Source of the DNA: Isoetes taiwanensis
Taxonomy: Eukaryota; Streptophyta; Lycopodiopsida; Isoetales; Isoetaceae
DNA: 64,000 nucleotides
NCBI GenBank assembly: GCA_021234155.1
Contig: JAJEKV010000206.1
Span: 250,001-314,000, forward strand
Direction of reading: 5' to 3'
Below are positions 46,451-59,966 of this stretch, piece after piece. The position numbers were made by a program, and so were the translations under genes. A model generated the notes under the pieces. The model was not told the origin of the DNA. It saw only the letters and a program-made list of their open reading frames with translations, and did not search any database. The stretch's first letter is position 1. Each line of letters starts with the position of its first letter.

Positions 46451-46499
46451 TGCATTGCAAAATAATGCTAGACAATGTTATTTACAACATCACTAAAGA

Positions 46500-46948
46500 T
46501 GATAAACTAGAAACGTGTGCCCGGCGATGCCGGGCATTAGTCATGGGCATGTCGAATGGGCATATATAATGGACTGTGCAGAGTAGAATATGATGTGATG
46601 GGATAGGTTGGGATGCATGTGTGAAATGGAATACATTTCTATCATGCCTCTGACTTGGATAGTTAATTCTCCGATTAGATCTATAAAGGGATTGAATCAA
46701 ATGTAATTGGACCTTTGAGGGTTCATCCGTCTTTGCTAATACTTTCCATGTGGCCGATTCATGTGTGTCTGGCGATGCTATGCATTAATCGTGGATGTAT
46801 TAAATCGGTAGAGTTAATGGAGTTTGCATGTACGAATAAGATATTGTACGATTTATCATGTAGGTGGAATGGAGTATAAGATGTAATGGGTACTTTGCAT
46901 GATCAATGTTTAACTGGAATGGAGAATGGGCATTCAGGAAAAGGATGA
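46500..46948. other. Two diverged copies of a 230-bp segment
   Basis: The phrase 'cgtgtgcccggcgatgccgg' at 46,514 is echoed by 'tgtgtctggcgatgctatgc' near 46,766, with similar sequence after each. The first contains a perfect GCCCGGC-GAT-GCCGGGC hairpin. Confidence 0.5.
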
Positions 46949-47130
46949 AAGAATAGAATAGAATAGAATAGAATAGAATAGAATAGAATAGAATAGATTT
47001 TTTATCGTCCACGGAGACTGATTGGCCTATGGGACCCAAACAAAAAGAGAGCAGCAAGCGTATTACTGTCAAGATTAAAAAAACCCCGCCCCAAAGGGTT
47101 TTCGAGGGAAAAACCTTAGCAGTAGAGTGG
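46949..47130 (-). mobile_element. LINE 3' end with pentamer tail
   Basis: A (GAATA)n run at 46,949-46,996 is followed by 'gattttttatcgtccacgga', a 'gggacccaaacaaaaag' stretch and the CCTTTGGGGC/GGTTTTCGAGG hairpin region. Read on the minus strand this is a LINE 3' UTR ending in TTCTA repeats. The same UTR appears in plus orientation near 59,250-59,312. Confidence 0.75.
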
Positions 47131-50100
47131 ATCTTGTATTTAAGTAGGAAGAAAACATTAGGACTTACAGAAAAATGAAAGAAAAAAACATATGGAGGAA
47201 GAAAACATGCATACACTATATGGACATCTAAGCATGTAGGCTTTAATCCTACACTTACCTCTTGCATAGCATTAAATTCTATTGCCAAGAAAAGGGATAA
47301 TCTATAGGTATCATTACTTTGTCTCGAATGATAAAAATTAACAGGTATCAAAAGCTACACGTTGAAATAAACATCTTGAATGATGGTTTAGGGTTTGGGG
47401 CAATTTATGGCATTTGCAAATTAGCCACTTGTTGCTTTAAAACTACTTTTTGCCTTCTTCTCATGTTGGATGCCAGGTATAAGCACAATAGTCAATGGAG
47501 GGAGGTGAAACCCATGATTAGCAGAATACATCCATTATAAAAGCGTCCATCCAAATAGGGAGAATGATTATTGCCTCCATATAGACTTAGGAAAACCTAG
47601 TATTATACATGAAGGAAGTTGAAATTCAAACACACTACTTGAAATCATATAAGTTGTGTTTATGTCATTGGAGTCTAAAAACTCTTCTAGGGAGCTTAAA
47701 TTGGTGCAAATTTTGTTTCTTTATATTCTCAGACCTTTCACAATTTAATAAATAGTGGAATAACTAATTAATTTGTGATTTTGTTTATACTTGCTGTGGT
47801 ATGCTAAACAAACTGGAGGCCCAAATTATCATATCCCTCTCTCAGATCGACTAAAAAATGTGTTTGAGTAGATGCAAAAATACGAATCAATAATGTACAT
47901 CCACACTTTAGAGATATGTGTTCATTATTGTGTACTTCAAAATATTAAATATATTATGCCCATGTTCCCAATATCCATGATTCAGAGCTACTCAATGTAA
48001 TTCAGAGGCAGGAAATAAAATGTTGAATGCACCAGACACTATGATGGAGGTGATCAACCAATTTAAAAAAACAACTCTTCTTGCAATAATTATGTGCAAT
48101 ACAACAGCTTAATTGACTAAAAGAAAGAGCTTGATACCATGTTCGCGCCATGGACATACAAAATCTTTCACATACATGAAGCAAATGAAGTGAACTAAAA
48201 TCAAAACCTCCAGCAAAACCAGAGCAAGCAATTTCGATTCCGCTCAAAATCAGCACTCATGGCACTGCAAGATTCAAGCAAGATGTGTGGCACTGCTTTT
48301 TCATCACAATGGGTCTCCTTCATACCCTCAATGACAAAAATTTATGACAAAAATTTAATAAGCACTTCCAATCACTATCAAGATATCATCTATGAAAGCA
48401 TATAGAAGACCAGCAAAAGATGTTGCAAATAAAATGTGAAGACCTCAACCCCCATAAGTGGTTGACACTACAAACCTGCTAAAGATTTTGGTGATGAGAA
48501 ATTAGCATTGCAGCTTCCAGAAGCATAGCCAGCTTGATGTCTTTACATTCACTCTCTATAACTCCTGAGAAAGAATCATTATGACGCCAATCAACTGCAT
48601 ATAATCTTAGGTTTGACTTCAATATTTTCCAAACACATGCAATTGAGTATCTTTTTTAAATCTTTTTTCTTTTATTCTGCAAGTAGTCTGCTCAGCAATC
48701 TACAAAAGCAAGAAAGCATAAGCCTTTGCAGTTGAAGTATATTTGGGATGAATAATGCCTTTACCTGAAGCAGGAGGACATCAAGAGTTCAATCCAACAA
48801 CATGACACCAGGACTTGAGTTACGAAATCCATTGGGTGAATCTGCGGCTCAAAAAAAAAAATGCAAAGAAAAAAAATGAAACAAAAGAACCATTGTTTTG
48901 GGATAATGCAAGCTCCCTAGCATCGCCCCAGTTTGTGAGACCAGTGATGGTCCAAAGCTTTGCATGTTCACTTAAATCATCCGATTGATAATGTGCGGCG
49001 GCTGTGTAATAAAGGCACCTGAGTGCTCTTAAATCATTGCTGATGCAATTGAGGCAGTTACATGTATACACACACGTATATAGAATATGTTATGTTAGAC
49101 AGCCAATCTTGTTGTGATATCTATTGTATATAAGAGCGAAATGTAGTAAGAAGAATGCAGTTAGAAGACGTTACACCTTGTTAGAGAAAATTGTAATAAA
49201 TAAAAAGGACGAAGGCCATCGGAGCTTACCTATTGGTTGCCGGAGGATATAACCATGTTCTACCTTCTGAAATATGAGCTAAGAATATGCAGCTGCAAAC
49301 AATAAAAATCCTAAACAAAGAATAAGAGACAGATCAGGAAGGTTGGATCAATATTAGAACCAACATCATCATTCAAACCTAAGCTGGACTTATAGATCTT
49401 GTTGTTAGAATCTTATGTTACATTCGTGTGTGAATATAACGACCAAAAAACAAAATATCTCAGAAGTACACACAAATAGAATATGATGCCAAATCCTTAT
49501 CCCATAATGGCTATCTATGTGCATTTGAACTTCATTTCCCTGGCATTTGTAAAAAAAAAAAAGGAGGATAAGTGTGACTTAGGAAAAACACTCCATATTA
49601 AATATAACATTTCTATCATTTGTTATCTGACATAGCATCTGCCTATGGAAATGTGGTAAACCATTACCAACCACGACAATGGAATAAAGAGTGTGAGGGA
49701 AATTTAGAAGCTAAGAAAGGATCATAAGTCTATAGTTAGCCAAGAGAGGATGCATGATACGTGCATGACTGTTTATTACCTTATCTTCACCCACTCAAAT
49801 CCAAGATGTAGAGCTAACAGGGACTCCATAAGGTGAGAGTATATATTCTTCAATTATCGGCGTTCATGTCGCTGCCAAAAATCGTATGATAAAATATATA
49901 TGTTTGGCATTAAGGAATTAGCAAAAGAAGGCAATGACAATTGAAAGAGAGACAGAAAAGAAGACAAATCTTTACCTAATTATTTTTTACTTGATGAAAT
50001 GCCAGAAAAACTGCCATTCCTTCAGAATCCTCAGGAGCTCTCGGAGTTCTTGGTGATCTGGGCAGAGCAAGGGCTACTGCTCCTGTCCAAGTCCTTGAGC

Positions 50101-50519
50101 ATCTACAAAATATTTACAAAGCCATCAGTATAAATTACTACTCCAGATGGATGGAACACATGAAGAGTAAAAACGAAGAAAAGCGGCAAAAATTTAGGGT
50201 GATAATTTAGCGGCAAAAATTTAGTGTTTGAATTAATCTATGAGAATAACAAATGGTAACAAAATACCTCCAAGTTGTGCCATGATGTACACACTTCAGC
50301 AAAAACAACACTGCATTGATCCGGAAGCCATGATTCTAGCAGAAGCCGGCCTGTAAAATAACTGAGGCTTGTAAGTCTGCAGTCGATGCTATCATGATTT
50401 TTCCATTTCTGATACAAACCAAAGCACACGACCCACATCCAGTTTGAGCGCCAAAAGCTTGAGTCGTGAGCACAAAATAGAAGAGGAGGGAGGGAGGAGG
50501 GAGGAAGAAATTCGTATAT
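47131..50519. other. Gene-poor AT-rich region
   Basis: No protein family, RNA gene or clear transposon motif was recognised. A 26-base phrase ('gcggcaaaaatttag') is duplicated at 50,182-50,222. Confidence 0.4.
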
Positions 50520-50828
50520 CATTCCACAGATAGACCAGTTCAAAATTTGGCATCAATACTGCCAGCTCGCGTCCCGCAAGAGGAACCGCAAGCGGGAAGG
50601 GAACGCCGCATGCGGCGTTACATGCGGGATTTTTGGCACGATAACCAAAGCTATCTCAAAATAAGAAAGAAGATAGACATGAATGTCACTATCACGGTGG
50701 AAATAAACAGCACCACCCAACAAAAAACGGTCCATAAAAAAAATGCGACATCTAGAGAAAGATAAGCATCAATGTAAAACCATAAAAAAGAACATCAAGA
50801 ACACGAAACAAACTAAAATTGGCCATTA

Positions 50829-51170
50829 GAATGTGCCCAATATAACAGCTTGTGTATAACAACGTAAGACACGCCATGTCTAGATAAAGAGAAGCATAAA
50901 AAGGAAAAAATGATCCAATAGAAACCCATGTCGCAAAATCTCAATGTGGTGCCAAACGCAATATGCAGCATATCCAGATAAAGTTAAAGAGCAACACCAT
51001 GCACAAATTAGAATGTGCCCAATATAATACCTTGTGGACAACAACGTAGGACACCCCATATCTAAATAAAGAGAAGCATAAAAATGAAAGATAATCCAAT
51101 ATAAACCCCTGTCGGAAAATCTCAATGCAGTGCCAAACGCAATATGCATCCTATCTAGATAGAGCCAAAT
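50829..51170 (-). repeat. 180-bp tandem duplication within element X
   Basis: Two copies begin 'ttagaatgtgcccaatataa' at 50,826 and about 51,008 and share 'gccaaacgcaatatgca' near their ends. They are about 85-90% alike by eye. Confidence 0.8.
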
Positions 51171-52771
51171 AGCAAATATGCCAAAGATATGTAATGAGCA
51201 TACCAAATAGAAAAAGATCCGCTACAAGTGCAAAAACCCTCAATAGACAGCTAGAACCGCCAGGTGTGGAGTTGGGTCGCAAAGCACATAGCGGGAGGAG
51301 AAGAAGAGGAGCGCCAACGACCATGAGCGCGCGCAGCATCATGTGGAACCCCCCGAGTGGCAGCCGCCGAGGCCCCGTCGCGACGAGCAGAATGAGTACC
51401 AGACTGGGACGGATTTAAGCCGAAAGCAAGAAGATACTCCCGCCACCACCCCCAAGCAATCAGATAGGATAAAAGACGTAGAGAGGAAGGAGAGGAGCAA
51501 AAAAGAGGGCCGCCGGAGGCGCTGAAGGATAGTGACGGGCCAGGCATACGAACGAAGGCAAGCGAGCTAAAGAAATCATATGAGCCCGGGCAAGTGGGTC
51601 TCGTTTGGAGTGGCAGGGGGAGAAAGGGAACCAGGGTCCGAAAAGTCTGGTTCAAGCGCGAGGGAAGCTTCTCGTTGACGACGAGAACCAAATAGCCGAG
51701 CGAGCCGTGGAGAAAAAGCCGGGTTGAAGAAGAAGAGCCAAAAGCTCGCTATGGGATCTGTGATCACCGATGACCAAAAAGGGAGGAACATTAGAGAACA
51801 AAAACAATGAAAAGAAAAGGATGCCGCCACGAGGATGAATCGAAGGAAGGGCCCGGCATAGTTGACTAATTTGAATACAGATTCCGGACCGAAGTCCGTG
51901 AATGTGGCTACGGACCGAAGTCCAAGAATGTGGCTATTATTCCTTCCGAACCTGTGGCCAATATCTAGAGGGAGATAAGTCAACAAAGGAACCCTTCATC
52001 ATGGATCCCCAAAAAAGAATAAACAATAACGATAAATAAGAAGGAAGAATAACAAGTAACCGAGATAATAAGGCAAAGAGGAAAAACTTACGCATAGGAA
52101 TGTAAAAATGCATAGACATAAAGATCGAACGAGAAACATGGAGATGTTGAGTAGAGTCGCACACCACGTAGCGAGCGCGAGAGGACGAGGACCGCCAAAG
52201 AACCGTGGAGTAACGAACCTCAACATGTGGACCCCGTGATATCGAAAGCAACAAAACGAAGGAAACGAGGAAGAATGATAAAAACTAGGGCTAAAAGAAC
52301 ATGAAAAGTCAACCATGTCTAATAAAGCAACGTCTCGAAACTTACACAATGAGTATGTAATATCAAATATAGGGAGCAAAGCTATGCACGAAAAATCAGC
52401 CTACTGGGAACAGGACAAAGTGGAGCTAACGAAAACAAAGAAGCTCCCAAATCCATAAAATTGGTACACCGAACAATATCACCCGTCACCCATGTTCAAG
52501 AATAGAAAATATAACTTCAGGAAGCAACAAATAAGTGCGCTAATAAAGTGAACAAAGGAACCAACAAACACTAGAGCTCCCCGATGATCATGCCAAAAAA
52601 GAAGAAAAAATCTTAAACACAACCCCCAAATATTCAAAACCCAGTATCGGACCAAACCAAATATAGAATATACATATAAGAAATTTAGCCACAAAGGACA
52701 AAGAGGTGGAAAACATGTCACAAAATACTTGAATGGGACAGAAAAGGTCACAAAAAATTTTTAATAGAACG

Positions 52772-52887
<116 letters not shown>

Positions 52888-53221
52888 CCACGAAACCTCC
52901 AAGCATTGAGTTGGGTCACGAAGCACGTAGCGAATGGAGCGCAACAATAAAATGAGGCGAACTGCATAAACTATAAGCCCAGCCGCCACGAAAAACTCCA
53001 GGGGTCGAATCGGGCACGAAGCACGTAGCGAGGGTGAGACGAAGAGGAGCGCCAATGACCAAGCGCGAGAAGAAATGGAACATGTAGAAGGCACCCATGA
53101 GCGATTAAGGAGAACAAGAACGTGCATAATGGCGAAGCGGCAAACTGCAAAACGACAAGCACTCAAAAGGAGGTGAGCGATTAGAAATGAGAAAAAATCA
53201 ACGACTCAGGAAAAAAGAGAG

Positions 53222-53360
53222 GACAGCATCACCCAGGGGGTGGAGAAAAGCATCACCCAGCGGGTGGAAGAAAAAACGTGATAAACAGAAAATTGCGTGC
53301 AAATATAGCTAAATATCAAATATGATGTGCAGGGGGATGGAGAAGAACATCACCCCAATA
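53222..53360 (-). repeat. Mini-hairpins within element X
   Basis: Two full units (CACCCagggGGTGG and CACCCagcGGGTGG) and one decayed unit near 53,348, of the same type as the arrays at 45.2 and 46.1 kb. Confidence 0.7.
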
Positions 53361-55300
53361 GAAGAAAAATCATCGAACACATAAAATGCATGTATCTAAG
53401 CAAAACGGAGGAGCCATAGCCCATAAAAAATCAATAGAATAAAAATCATCTAGCACATAGAAAAAATGCATGTATCTAAGCAAAATGAAGGAACCACCAC
53501 ATGATACAAAAAATGTTTCCATTGATCGTATTCTAAGACAAGAAACCGTCAAAGAGTAGGTCCCATTATGTCTAGCAATGTCAAAGGCAACTCTAGATGC
53601 GAAAACAAGAAGAGAACCCGGTATAGTACTCATAAGAACCATCAAAAATCAATAATTGTAAAATAATACTACAAAGGAACTTACCATAGTAAATATGTGA
53701 ACAACAAGTATCGACATGACCCTAAGTAAAAAAACCCCCAACATATGGAATACTTGGAACACAAGCCATGTAGCAATATTGAAAATAACTAAGATGGCAT
53801 ACACAAGTCAGGTAACAATATTTTAACAACTGGCAACAGACATAAAAAGACAAAGTGCAACCTGACCATGAGAATGCAGCATATAAAATAGAAAAACAAC
53901 AGCACAGCCCGAGGAAACAACACATAGGCCACAGAAAGAAACTAAAGTAAAAATGCGGGCCAGAACATAAAAAAGAAAATCAACCAGAATAACCCAGACA
54001 ACTGTTGAAGAGTGCGGTGCATCAAAAAAACAAGATAAACCACAAGTGCAAAAAATAAAACCCAACAACTATGGGAAACCTAGAATGTAGAAAATACCAC
54101 CCGAATAACGTATACCACCTGAGCCAAGTGTAGTGCATCACACATAAGATACAAACACAAGTGCAAAAGATAAAACTCAAACCACCATGGGGAAATCCTA
54201 AACACAGAAAAGAATGCCACATATAACCACATGGGAACCACAATATATAAAAAATAACATACACCAAGAGATAATAAACCAAGAGACTGCAGCGTAGAAT
54301 TATGAAAACAAGACAACATCCCAAGTAAACGACCACAAGACGAAAACGAGGTAAAAAGTGAGCCAGAACATAAACAAGAGAAAAACAGCGCGAGGAGAGC
54401 ATAGACCCATTTAAATAGTATGGTGCATCGAATGCACGATAAAAACACAAGTGCAAAGAAGAAAAATCCGAAAACAACCATGAAAAAGCCTCAAATTCAA
54501 AGGATAATGTCACATATATAAAATCTAGATGTCCATCAACTCGGAAAAGGTAACATACGAAAGAGACAACATGGGAGGGAAAACCCACCCCCTAAAACAA
54601 AAGCCCCTAGATGCCTCATATTCTAATGCAATTATGAATAAGACATAAGAAAAACATAACAATCGAAAACCCCGCATAGGAAAAAGAAAAGGGACACCCA
54701 AATGATAGAAAATATAATGTAAATGTGACTCGTAATTCCCTCCGAGGGAATATGTAAAGGGGGCATATGATAACCTATGTAACCATTATAAAAAATCAAA
54801 GGCCATGAAAAGGCCATGATAAGTAAAATAGGGAGCATAAGACAAATAGTAACCGATGGAGAAAATATGTTGAAAAGAGGAACAAACGCCAGATAAATGA
54901 GATGGTCCACCCAACTGAAAACGAATTAATGCAAAGAACTGCGTATAGAAAAACAAGGGCCTAAGAGAAAAGCAGACCTTTCAAATCATGAAAAATAGCA
55001 AAATCGTCAAAGGTATAGGAAGGATGCATGGATCCCAAACAAATTGGTTTTAAAATCCACCAATGCACATAGAACCGGTGTAGATGAGAAAACACTACCA
55101 AGACTAAACACAGTTGTGCCAGAACCTTAGGAAAGGATATGGGCTTAGAAGCGACGTGGCATGCTAGTATTGGCCGGGCCGATGAAAAGCCAATGAAAAG
55201 GCAGCGTGGAGTAGCCGGATCGTCGGATCTGAAGCCTACCGGCTAAAAACAGATGAAGGTAGGCCGAGTCTTGCATGCAGGTGCCCGGATGCCAGGAAAT

Positions 55301-56289
55301 CGCCTATCGGTCATGCTCCCGATGCTAAGGTCAGACAAAAAACACCCTGTAAGCTGTCATGATGTCCCGAAGTAGCCGAAGTAAGTTATGAGGTGCAAAC
55401 AGAGCCAACATAAGCTGGTTGAGGCTGGGAATGGAAAAGCTAAGCACGCCAGGGCTGATACTGATGGCAGAGAGCCGCATGCAGCTCCATCCCGACTCCG
55501 TTCCCGTGCATACTCCATCCCTACTCCGTTCCTGCGCATGCCCAGCCAGCGTGGCCGAAAATAAGAATGGAAAAAAGAAGCTCAGATCTGGATTGTGAGA
55601 AAAAATCAATGGCTTAGGCTTGGGCTTAGGCTTAGGCTTAGGTGCAGTTATCAGAAGAAGAATAAGCAGGCTGAAAATGAAACTGTAACAGAAAACACAG
55701 GCATGGATCAACAATCAAATGGTCGGGAACTGCCTTAGACCTGCTGGATCGAAACAAGAACAGAGGACAGGATGAGGAAAAAAGAAAAGAAACTAAGCGA
55801 GAGAGCATTCACAAATTAATTAACATAGCCGAATCCATCCTTGTATCGAAAATCCTTGTGCTGCAAGACCAATCATATAATCTGCCAGCTTGCATGCAGA
55901 AATCCGATTCCTGCAACAAATAACTAATGTAGAACAAAGAAGAGGAAACAGTTAGCATGGCTTGTCAATTGAATCGATCACCAACCAACCAATATACCCC
56001 AATCACTATACCTCCGATGCACCAAATTTGTGCTGCTCCATAGCTAACTGCATGTATCAAATCAACAGGAAAAACCCATACCTTCCAACATCATCGGCCT
56101 GAAGTACATAGCCAGAATGGCCTCTAGCACCACGTTCTTTTCAGAGAGCATAAAGAACCTGCTGCGACAGATGCCTGTTAAAAAGTTCTCTGGCACCTGC
56201 TCCAATGCGCCCACTAACAACCAAGAATGTACTATTATGGTGAGAATCCAAGAATAAAATCGTGTAAAGAAGTGGAAGAATGAGAAGAA
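55301..56289. other. Unassigned, with GGCTTA repeat
   Basis: A short hexamer run (ggctta) at 55,611-55,643 encodes Lys-Pro repeats on the minus strand only by chance. No gene was recognised. Confidence 0.4.
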
Positions 56290-56430
56290 AAACTAAAGGG
56301 AAGCAACGAGAATAGAAGAAGAGCTGCTGTGAGAAGACGCCGATAACCGGTCCGAAAGAGGAAATAGCCTTATATAGCAGCTCGTCCTTTCCCAGAATGG
56401 CGATCCGATGGCTCGGATCGATGCTATTCT
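56290..56430 (-). promoter_or_regulatory. Hairpin plus TATA module, copy 3 (truncated)
   Basis: It has TATATA near 56,373, and inner arms CGATCCGA/TCGGATCG near 56,401-56,421. The outer right arm stops after ATTCT, where the sequence changes to 'caaatgatgcg'. It matches 45,826-46,005 closely, including 'ccgataaccggtccgaa'. Confidence 0.8.
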
Positions 56431-56462
56431 CAAATGATGCGTGCCTAGCTTAAGGCGGGCGA

Positions 56463-56753
56463 TCATGTGGCGAGAATGCACATATATAGGGACAAATACC
56501 TTGCCCTCTGCAATGTAGGATTTATAAATTTATGATAGAATACCATTTTAATTTCTGGTGTTCTCCATAAATGTGAACATGTCTTAGATTTAACCATTTT
56601 CCTAATCTCATCTTTCTTCTCGGGTAAGTCTTCAATCCTTATACCCCATTTTAACAACCAGCTTGCTACATCCGAATACCAACCTTTATTCTTGCTAGTT
56701 TGCATAGCAATCTTAGGCAGTCTCTGTGGTTCTATATTGCACATCCTTACCAT
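56463..56753 (-). mobile_element. LINE ORF2 fragment (second family)
   Basis: The open frame has KGWYSDVASWLLKWGI, LPEKKDEIRKMVKSK and HLWRTPEIKMVFYHKFINP, which resemble the post-RT region of plant LINE ORF2 proteins. It is cut at its C-terminal side by element X sequence. Confidence 0.55.
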
Positions 56754-56839
56754 ATATACAACAAGTTGTATAATGGCCTTCCCTTCTAGGTTAAGAGCTT
56801 TATTTATGTTGTTGCATATAGTTTTTTTAATTAAATCAA

Positions 56840-59130
56840 ATTGAATGTTCTCGGCCTATGGGACCCAAACAAAGAAAGAACAACCAGCTTTTTGTTTAAA
56901 GAACCCCTGCCCTAAAGGATTTTCATAAGAGAAATTTTAGCAGTAATAGGCTTGTTGATAAACTATACATTACATGGTTGTGTGATGATCATGGGCATAA
57001 TTGACCTCGCCCGTTCAGTATCTCCTAGATGTAGGATTCCAGTGCTCCTACTGCAGGTGTATTCGTCATCACATGTAGCAGCTAGTCAAGTATAGTTAAC
57101 CCCTCATAGCAGATGCAAATGTTGGGCAATGCTTAAGAGTATAGGCCTCATCTTCAATAACTTCTAGATGGCAGCATTAGCAGATCCAATGTTCACGCTC
57201 TTCTTAGGCCCATTTGCATGTCTCAATTCTAAGGTGGTGTGTGCTCTCATGTGAATGGAGGCAATCGCCCTATGCTTTTTCATGGGTAACTGTATTAACA
57301 CGTATCGATGTCAATACCTGCCCCGCGCAGGATTAATCTGGTTTTTGTAAGATTTTTACCAATTCCAAAGCACTATTATGTCCCAAAGATTACTTTGAAA
57401 ACATTTGTTTAGATATTTTTTCAAGAGGTTGTGATCTCTATTTTTATGCATCTGTATGCACCTCTATTCATATACATTAGAAGCAGGTGGCTCTTTTCTC
57501 CTTTCAATAGGCATTAAGGCGTTGGACCCATGACCATTGTGTATGCAAGGTTTGGAAGCTGTGGATCTTTTCCTGCTTACTTTCTTGCAATATGAGATGT
57601 GGCGCTCCGGAGCAACTCTTTGAATAGGTAGAAACTAGGGCCATGTAGAAGAATTTGATATGGGATTGTGGACTTGACCCAAAGTGCGCCAAAAACACTT
57701 TTTGTACCCATTCCAAGTCATCCCAAGTAGTAAGTGATATTAGTGATCCCTTAGAATAAGTGTGGTTGATGTGATCAGTTGTAAAAGACTACTTTGTAAA
57801 AGTTGTTCTACATCACATAGAAAGTCTTCCAAACTGGTGTCACATGCTACCTAATACAAGTATCCCAATATGTGGTTATATTGAATTCCACTCCAAAGGT
57901 ACTTGTATGTTTGCACTAGCTCCACATCTTGGCCTCGATAAGTGAAACAAGGTTTTCTCTATTGCCTTGAGGATGACACTAGGAGCATCTTGGTTTTGGC
58001 CAAGTTGACACGCATTCTAGTTGATTGGAAGAAAGTATTCAAAGCATCTAGATGTTGCTGGCATACTCGCTGAAATGTATGGCAAGAGGCCCACATCATT
58101 CGCATATATTAGTTGTCGGATGATATGGAGAGCAAGCCCGGCCCCCCACCTCCATGATATGTGAGTCAATCCTCAAGATGATCGATGTACAACCCAACAA
58201 CATAGAAGATAGTGGGCAACCTTTTCGGACTACAATACTACTATTGATTATTCTGTCTGAGGGTGCATTCGAGTTGAATAGGTTCTAATAGTCTATGACT
58301 GCATTTTGCATTTTCTGGAGAACTCCCAGCGTCATCAATCTTTTTCCAGCTTCTCCGTAGAGTCCGTGACAAAAGCTTTGGCAAAGTCCACAAAGCAGTA
58401 GTATAAAACTTGATGTTTAATTTTCGTTGTCTTCTATCAAAGTATGCAAACTGGAAATGTGGATGGTGGTGGACTGTTTAGGCCTAAAACCTAGTTGTGC
58501 TAGCAGGCACACCCCTATTTCCTCTGCCCATGCCATCAATTGATGCACAGGAATACCGAGCAGCAGTTTTGCCAATAGTGAGTTGACCATGATAGTGCGG
58601 TAGTTGGCAGGGCAGTGTGGAATATGTGCCATATATATAGTGACTACTTTGCAAACAGTCCATTATGAGGAAAAGCCATCCAGAAGGGTCATGTTGAGCA
58701 GATTAGTAAGAACGAAAACAATCAACAATGTAGCCCACTTTAACAGTTCTGCCTGCATGCCATTCAAATATGTAGCCGTGCCATTTGCAATAAAATTGCA
58801 AGTATTTAGTGCCATCCACCTCTGTTATACCAGCATTGGGTCTATATGTGTTGGCACTTTACTGCGAACCCTATTATGATCATAAACCGGCATCAATTAT
58901 TGTTCCCACTGTTCTTAAGGAATGTTTTTCGTAGGTTGTGTAGGTTTCTGCAACACTCTTTTTCCAAATGCCTTGGGATATTGATCAAGGAGATAGAACA
59001 TCTCTCGATGGTGTTCTGCCATATATTGTGCCTTCTTGCTCTTGAGGAAATCTGCAAATCTGGCCTCGATCTCCTGAAGTCGACCTTGCCTTCAGATTCT
59101 GGCCTGACTATGTTAGCCACCCGTTATTTC
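56840..59130 (-). mobile_element. LINE, from pre-RT region to 3' end
   Basis: In minus order: IANGTATYLNGMQAELLKWAT near 58,770; NYRTIMVNSLLAKLLLGIP .. LAQLGFRPKQSTTIHIS at 58,632-58,440, the first RT blocks; VRKGCPLSSMLLG near 58,240; QKVFLAHF near 57,700; the Cys block (EERERWIC .. IEDEAYTLKHCP) near 57,190; and a 3' UTR with 'gggacccaaacaaag' near 56,860. It has many stops and frameshifts. It is the same family as the plus-strand LINE at 16,600-18,080. Confidence 0.8.
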
Positions 59131-59149
59131 CCTAAAACCAACCTGTTGT

Positions 59150-59312
59150 AACCATGGATTAACACCTAACCTAGAGCCATTCAGAAGATCTAGAGACGGG
59201 TTGCTTTATTCAAACCGACTCGATTATTACCAGACTCCTGTAAAACCATGTTCATTATTATTGGCCGATTGGTCTCCGTGGACGATAAAAACAATTCTAT
59301 TCTATTCTATTA
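59150..59312 (+). mobile_element. LINE 3' end with TTCTA tail, plus orientation
   Basis: 'ggtctccgtggacgataaaa' followed by three to four ATTCT units. It matches the reverse of 46,960-47,020. Only the UTR is present, as in a heavily 5'-truncated insertion. Confidence 0.7.
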
Positions 59313-59519
59313 TTGTTGCAATTATTTAGTAAGGGATGCTGGGTTCCAGCATTCCTATCCTTGGCATTAATTATCAAAACTTATAATTCTTTATTGGCAT
59401 TTTGGGTCTTGTTATTACTGTTGAAGTTTAGTTCATATTATAATATGGTTACATGATCTGAGAACCTATATCATGGACTGATGCCAGAAAGCTTATCAGA
59501 GCAAATGGTATATACATCA

Positions 59520-59895
59520 AAGATAATGTGCAGCCATCAGAATATGTACAGAGGGCACTAGGGTATTGCTATAGTTCTTAAGTTAACCTAAGCAGAAAAA
59601 TCAAAGGTTAACTATATTGCTTGGATATTTAAGTTTTAATGGTCGAACCCTTAAGCTTTATAAACCATAAGTTCAATGGTTGAGAAATATGGGATATTTC
59701 GGTCGAATAACAGATTGACAAGATCGAACTTTCAAATTAGCATGAAGCCAGCGGTCGAGATTTTTCGGTGCCGATTCCGAAAGGATTGGTGCCGAATCCT
59801 ATAAAACAAGATGTATAATCAGAAGCCACATGAGCATTGTAATTGTAAGTCTGCCGGATTCATCAATAAAGGTGAATGCCCGAGTTCTCGGGGTT
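59520..59895 (+). repeat. Probable 5' LTR of a copia element
   Basis: Upstream of gag lies an LTR-like stretch with TATAAAAC near 59,801 and AATAAA near 59,866, spaced as in U3-R-U5. The boundaries were not determined; no TG..CA pair or tRNA-Met primer site was seen clearly. Confidence 0.4.
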
Positions 59896-59966
59896 AAGTT
59901 AGTACAATACTTAGAGCCATTGTCTAAGATTATATTATCTAAGGTTCTAATGTTGTTTTAAGACAT

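Noticed and set aside
47319-47540. 73-codon frame on the plus strand
   Set aside because: No family resemblance, no start context or neighbours supporting it, in an otherwise gene-poor stretch.
55331-55714. Lys-Pro repeat protein on the minus strand
   Set aside because: The KPKPKP stretch comes from a GGCTTA hexamer run, and the surrounding frame looks random.
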